DNA of 19,016 nucleotides from the NCBI GenBank assembly GCA_050117475.1, contig JASFMR010000071.1:1-19016 (forward strand), read 5' to 3'. The notes under the pieces were generated by a model, which did no database searches, was not told the DNA's origin, and saw nothing but the letters and a program-made list of their open reading frames with translations. Positions 15,511-19,016 of this stretch are shown here, in pieces. The first letter of the stretch is position 1; every line of letters starts with the position of its first letter. Source of the DNA: Fodinibius sp050117475 (GTDB taxonomy: Bacteria; Bacteroidota; Rhodothermia; Balneolales; Balneolaceae). A program made the translations under genes and the position numbers.

Positions 15511-15617
15511 CCGTTGGGCGGCAGGCATGAGTGGTAGGCCAAAAATCATCATACGCATTATTGAGAAGCAAATTTGACATCAGTTTTTAAAATCTACACC
15601 CACTGACAATCGAAGAA

Positions 15618-17330
15618 ATGTTTGATCATTATCCAAGATGGGCACGTGAGTTTGCCCAGAAATACCTAAGTCGAACGATAAACCAGTTTATTTTACATGG
15701 CAATGTTCACGACCTGGTACCCCTGGAAGGCGAGGAGGGAACAGAATTTGTTCGGTTAAAGTCATTTTTGTCGGAAGAGTTTTTTGGCGCGCGTGATTAC
15801 GTCGTTTTCTATGATCGATCTTCTGGCATTTATTTTAGGGATAAACAAAGTCAGAAAGATTTTAACCGTGCCCTTTCGGGGCGGGATTCATTGATGGGTA
15901 CTGACTATGCAAATAAGCTTCCCAAAGACCCGGTCCGCGTTTTTTCACTCCTCGAACAGTATTTTCGGGTACGCATTGACAATAAAAAAAGTATAGCACT
16001 GATTATCGATTATGCAGAGACGATTGTCCCAATGAATGAAGCCGGCTCAACGGGGTCCGAAGACCGAACTTCCCTGGTCTATCTGTCGCGATGGGCTCAT
16101 GATCCAATGTTTTTGGCGGCGGATTTTACTACTGTGTTAATTTCGGAAAATTTGGCTGATCTTAGCAAAACGTTAGTTCAGAATCCATATACCACTGAAA
16201 TAAGAATCGATATTCCGGATCAAACCCAGCGGCAGGAATTTATCAAAAGCGAAGTTTCTGATGAACAATTTCAGGAAATTTCTGAAGTCAGCGAGTATGT
16301 TGTTGCCCAACAGACGGCAGGACTTAATTTTATTAATCTTCGAAGTATTCTTTCTAATGCACGAGAAAATAATGAGAAAATTACCCATGAACGTCTTTCT
16401 GAAGCTAAAAAAGAGCTGATTGAGGCCGAGGCCTATGGTTTACTTGAATTTGTCGAGACGGATTACACGCTTGATAATGTGGCCGGACACTCAAAAGTGA
16501 AGCAGCACCTCCGTCATGCAGTGCAAGCACTAAAAAATGGCAAACAGGAAGTATTGCCGATGGGCTATCTTGTATGCGGTCCGGTGGGAACCGGGAAGAC
16601 ATTTTTGGTTACTTGTTTTGCCAGCGAGGTTGGCATTCCCATGGTAAAGCTGAAAAACTTTAGAAGTCAGTGGCAGGGGGTTACCGAAGGAAACCTGGAA
16701 AAGATTTTGGGGCTGCTCAAGGCTATGGCACCGGTAGCTGTGATGATTGATGAAGCAGATGCCTACCTTGGAGATCGGGATGCCAGTGGAGATAGCGGCG
16801 TGTCCAGCCGTGTTTTTTCACAGATTGCCAGTTTTATGAGTGACACCAGGAACAGGGGTAGGATTATCTGGTTTCTTATGACGGCCAGGCCTGATCTTAT
16901 GCCTGTGGATTTAAAACGCCAGGGAAGGGCGGAAGAACATTTGGCGCTTTTTGCACCACATACCAAGGAGGAGCGTATTGAGCTTTACCAGGCGATGAAA
17001 AAGAAAACAGGTCTTGAGCTTACCGAAGATTATATTCCACAAGTAATAGAGCAGGGGCTCAAGTCTTTTTCCGGCGCCGACATGGAGGCGGCATTAACTC
17101 GTGCTAAATTTCGCGCGACCGCACAGGGATTGGATAGGGTTACCCCGGAAGTTTTGGATACGGCATTGAATGATTTTCTCCCTCCCACGTACCCTGAAGA
17201 AGTTGAGCTACAAACACTCAGTGCAGTAATCGAATGCACTTCTAAGGAGTTATTGCCTGAGCGTTATCAAGAGATGGATCGTGGTGAAATTTTGCAAAAG
17301 ATAGAAGAGCTGAAGTTTAGCATTGGATAA
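15618..17330 (+). CDS. AAA+ ATPase with degenerate N-terminal and intact C-terminal ATPase module (Ycf46/SpoVK-like)
   Basis: A 570-aa soluble ATPase of unknown client. The C-terminal module (about 275-525) is a complete classical AAA domain: GPVGTGKT (321-328, Walker A), VAVMIDEADAYLG (373-385, Walker B), WFLMTARPD at sensor 1, KRQGR (433-437) at the arginine-finger position and SGADMEAAL (485-493) at sensor 2. The N-terminal half has no P-loop but has a Walker B-like SIALIIDYAETIVP (125-138) followed by TTVLISENLADL (171-182), the layout of a degenerate first AAA module as in Ycf46-type proteins. Sensor 1 has Thr-Ala-Arg where Thr-Asn-Arg is usual. The extreme N-terminus (FILHGNVHDLVPL) is a conserved-looking entry strand. 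Monocistronic by spacing. Remodelling of a protein complex is implied; the substrate cannot be named. Confidence 0.88.
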   Translation: MFDHYPRWAREFAQKYLSRTINQFILHGNVHDLVPLEGEEGTEFVRLKSFLSEEFFGARDYVVFYDRSSGIYFRDKQSQKDFNRALSGRDSLMGTDYANKLPKDPVRVFSLLEQYFRVRIDNKKSIALIIDYAETIVPMNEAGSTGSEDRTSLVYLSRWAHDPMFLAADFTTVLISENLADLSKTLVQNPYTTEIRIDIPDQTQRQEFIKSEVSDEQFQEISEVSEYVVAQQTAGLNFINLRSILSNARENNEKITHERLSEAKKELIEAEAYGLLEFVETDYTLDNVAGHSKVKQHLRHAVQALKNGKQEVLPMGYLVCGPVGTGKTFLVTCFASEVGIPMVKLKNFRSQWQGVTEGNLEKILGLLKAMAPVAVMIDEADAYLGDRDASGDSGVSSRVFSQIASFMSDTRNRGRIIWFLMTARPDLMPVDLKRQGRAEEHLALFAPHTKEERIELYQAMKKKTGLELTEDYIPQVIEQGLKSFSGADMEAALTRAKFRATAQGLDRVTPEVLDTALNDFLPPTYPEEVELQTLSAVIECTSKELLPERYQEMDRGEILQKIEELKFSIG

Positions 17331-17425
17331 AAAGGCATTTGGCATTCGTCTTTTCCTCCAATGAGCCACCTTGGTTTTTACCATCGTTTATACCAGTTGC
17401 CCCTCTGTTAACGCTTACCCTGAAA

Positions 17426-17447
17426 ATCCGAATCTCAATATTCGGAT
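17426..17447. terminator. Perfect 8-bp hairpin downstream of the AAA+ gene
   Basis: ATCCGAAT-CTCAAT-ATTCGGAT: 8-bp arms and a 6-base loop, 96 bases after the ATPase stop. No T-run follows on either strand, so it may be an mRNA 3'-end structure or an operator, not a standard intrinsic terminator. Confidence 0.4.
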
Positions 17448-17553
17448 AGTAGAGTAAAAGACCCCTGTTATTTCATTTCTAATATTTGTAAAAATATGCC
17501 CTACTGTTGATAAAGTGTATTTTTTGTATCAAACGAATAGTTCAACTATAAAA

Positions 17554-17571
17554 TTCAACCAAATGGTTGAA
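17554..17571. promoter_or_regulatory. TetR operator upstream of the tetR-tolC operon
   Basis: TTCAACC-AAAT-GGTTGAA is a perfect 7-4-7 palindrome. A further left half-site AGTTCAAC (17539-17546) also pairs with the overlapping right arm GTTGAACT (17566-17573). The site ends 8 bases before TATAAT (17580-17585), covering the -35 region, and 52 bases before the tetR ATG. This is the expected place for autorepression, and the 18-base size fits TetR dimers. The regulator assignment is inferred from adjacency. Confidence 0.7.
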
Positions 17572-17623
17572 CTAAATGGTATAATTATTTAATTTGGTTT
17601 AAAATCAAAAAGGAAAAACGATT

Positions 17624-18232
17624 ATGAGTGAAGAAGAAATTAAAACCGAAGAACAAATTCTGGAAGCCGCAAAGAAGGTATTTCAGCAGCAGGGATTTTC
17701 CGGTGCACGTATGCAGGAGATTGCAGATCAAGCCGGGATAAACAAGTCGATGCTTCACTATTATTTCCGAAGCAAGGACAAGTTGTTTCAAAAAGTATTC
17801 CAGGAAGGAGTTCGTGAATTCTTTCCCGTAATACTCGAGGTATTGAATTCCGACTTGGCACTGACAGCCAAGATTGAAAAGTTGGTGGAAGTTTACTATA
17901 CCCTGTTTGAAGAGCAGCCACATCTACCTTCCTTTGTAATTCATGAGATGAACCAACATCCTGGTCGGTTTAAAGAATTCGTCCAGGGGGTGGGGATAAG
18001 GATCCCGGAAAAATTCGTAAAGCAAGTTCATGCTGAGATTGAAGCCGGGGCATTGATCAATATTGATCCACATGAATTTATTATCAATACCATCTCTTTA
18101 TGTGTATTTCCAGTTTTGGCCCGCCCGATGATTGAAACTGTTTTTAAAATGGATAATATGCAATACCGGCAATTCCTTGTGAAAAGGAAAAAGGAGTTGC
18201 CCGAATATATACTGAATGCCGTAAAAAAATGA
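17624..18232 (+). CDS. TetR/AcrR family transcriptional repressor
   Basis: A 202-aa one-component regulator. Residues 8-55 form the TetR DNA-binding domain: EEQILEAAKKVFQQQGFSG, then the helix-turn-helix with MQEIADQAGINKSMLHYYF and RSKDKLF. The C-terminal helical ligand domain (about 60-202) ends with a Lys/Arg-rich segment and has the pattern of regulators next to RND pumps. An AAGGA Shine-Dalgarno lies 11 bases before the ATG. It is followed seven bases later by a TolC-family gene, so it probably represses its own operon through the palindrome at 17554-17571 and is released by a lipophilic or toxic ligand. The ligand cannot be read from sequence. Confidence 0.94.
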   Translation: MSEEEIKTEEQILEAAKKVFQQQGFSGARMQEIADQAGINKSMLHYYFRSKDKLFQKVFQEGVREFFPVILEVLNSDLALTAKIEKLVEVYYTLFEEQPHLPSFVIHEMNQHPGRFKEFVQGVGIRIPEKFVKQVHAEIEAGALINIDPHEFIINTISLCVFPVLARPMIETVFKMDNMQYRQFLVKRKKELPEYILNAVKK

Positions 18233-18239
18233 GGTCGTT

Positions 18240-19016
18240 ATGTTTGCTGTAGTTTTATTATCAATATTATTCGGAAGTTATCAACCTTCCCAACCGGATA
18301 CGCTGACGCTTGACTATTGTTATTCAAGAATACAAGAACATTATCCTATTGCTCGTAAAATAGAGTTGCAGGATGAGATAACAAGTTTGAATAAAAAAAT
18401 TATAAATACGGCTTATTATCCCCAGCTTAATTTTGGGGCAGCGGCAACCTATCAGTCAGAGGTTACTGAATTCCCCGGGGGTGGTCAGATTCCCGGTCCC
18501 GAATTGAGCAAGGATCAGTATAAGGTAACAATGGATGTATCCCAATCTATTTATGATGGGGGGGCTGTTCACATTAAAAAGGAGTTGGAGGATGCCCTTG
18601 GAACACAGAAAAAACAATCTACTAAAGTCCAGCTTCACCAGCTTAAAGAGCAGGTTAACCAGGTGTACTTTGGGATACTGTTAGCCCGCCGGCAACTTGA
18701 GACGACAAATACGTTGCTTCAGACATTAAGGGCACAAGTGAAAGATATAAAATCCAAGGTAAAGAATGGGGTGCTGTTGCCGAATCAGCAATATATCCTG
18801 GAAGCAGAATTGATAAAATCGGGACAGGATTCCACTCAGATTCAATCCAATATCAAGGCAGGATTTCAGATTCTCGGTCAGTTAATTGACCAAGACTTGC
18901 GAACGAATATCCCGCTTACCTTGCCCCGAAGTGAGCCCAATTACAATATGCAGAATTCGCTGGCAAAACTTAGGCCGGAATTTGGACTATTCGAAAGCAG
19001 CCGTAAAGCTTTTTCG
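18240..19016 (+). CDS. TolC family outer-membrane efflux protein (partial, 3' end outside window)
   Basis: Outer-membrane channel component of a tripartite efflux system. The first 259 codons are present. A short hydrophobic N-terminus (MFAVVLLSILFG) acts as signal peptide despite having no early positive charge, followed by the OEP domain start TLTLDYCYSRIQEHYP (21-36). NTAYYPQLNFGAAATYQS (56-73) and VSQSIYDGG (100-108) are the usual strand motifs leading into long coiled-coil helices (LHQLKEQVNQVYFGILLARRQLE). GAGG, overlapping the tetR stop codon, is the ribosome site, so translation is likely coupled. A membrane-fusion protein and an RND or ABC pump would be expected beyond the window. 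Confidence 0.93.
   Translation, partial: MFAVVLLSILFGSYQPSQPDTLTLDYCYSRIQEHYPIARKIELQDEITSLNKKIINTAYYPQLNFGAAATYQSEVTEFPGGGQIPGPELSKDQYKVTMDVSQSIYDGGAVHIKKELEDALGTQKKQSTKVQLHQLKEQVNQVYFGILLARRQLETTNTLLQTLRAQVKDIKSKVKNGVLLPNQQYILEAELIKSGQDSTQIQSNIKAGFQILGQLIDQDLRTNIPLTLPRSEPNYNMQNSLAKLRPEFGLFESSRKAFS

Larger units (their letters stand above)
17331..17623. other. Intergenic region between AAA+ ATPase and TetR genes
   Basis: About 290 bases without a gene. The first half holds only a hairpin (17426-17447). The second half is A/T-rich and carries the control region of the TetR gene: a TTGATA-N14-TATCAA repeat (17507-17532), the TTCAACC/GGTTGAA operator (17554-17571), TATAAT (17580-17585) and an AAGGA ribosome site (17609-17613). 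I find no credible small ORF. Confidence 0.7.

Noticed and set aside
15505..15560. GC-rich stretch after the CNNM gene with GGCTAGCC and a 4-bp GCCG/CGGC stem, considered as a terminator.
   Set aside because: The stem is only four pairs with no T-run; too weak to call.
17507..17532. TTGATA-N14-TATCAA considered as a second operator upstream of tetR.
   Set aside because: Six-base arms in A/T-rich DNA are likely by chance and the sequence is unrelated to the stronger palindrome at 17554-17571.

Overview
This is a gene-dense chromosomal window of moderate, roughly 40-45 % GC by eye. It has no rRNA, tRNA, CRISPR array, insertion sequence or prophage gene that I can see. The gene versions point to the Bacteroidota/Balneolota/Rhodothermota side of the tree: a PurN with the KYGGKGFYG form of its active-site loop, a BadF-type N-acetylglucosamine kinase, PdxB, many genes lacking a clear Shine-Dalgarno, and an exact TAnnTTTG promoter -7 element (TATCTTTG) upstream of purN. 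A Balneolota-like marine or halophilic heterotroph is my best guess; this is inference, not a database result.

Layout. (1) 1-1592, minus strand: purN then purH (cut by the window edge), late steps of purine synthesis. (2) 1675-4471, minus strand: recA-recX-AI-2E permease, tightly packed (2-nt gap, then a 4-nt overlap). recA has a 233-nt upstream region with a perfect CTGACA-N6-TGTCAG palindrome and further stem-loops. (3) 4705-6718, minus strand: tryptophan 2,3-dioxygenase followed by a divergent kynureninase-like PLP enzyme, a tryptophan-to-kynurenine catabolic pair; an inverted repeat brackets a TATAAT box upstream. (4) 6857-8474, plus strand: N-acetylglucosamine kinase-like protein and TatD. 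(5) 8526-9650, minus strand: pdxB. (6) 9727-11067, plus strand: pyrimidine-nucleoside phosphorylase, with a 7-4-7 palindrome ending two bases before its start codon. (7) 11189-14142, plus strand: PspA, a small coiled-coil protein, a two-TM coiled-coil membrane protein and a crotonase. (8) 14233-15510: CNNM/CorC-type membrane protein with CBS domains. (9) 15618-17330: a large AAA+ ATPase with one intact and one degenerate ATPase module. (10) 17554-19016: TetR repressor with a clear operator, followed by the start of a TolC-family efflux channel (cut by the window edge), probably the beginning of an RND-type efflux operon.

The most interesting region is 11.2-13.4 kb. The 153-residue protein directly after pspA aligns with the C-terminal half of PspA (41 residues without a gap, then a second conserved block) and lacks the N-terminal membrane helix and long hairpin. 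A small membrane protein with a long cytoplasmic coiled coil follows. Because PspA is a bacterial ESCRT-III protein, this looks like a polymerising subunit, a truncated paralogue that could cap or modulate it, and a membrane anchor, without the usual PspB/PspC/PspF. A lone AAA+ ATPase lies 2.3 kb beyond on the same strand and could be functionally related, but that link is only positional.
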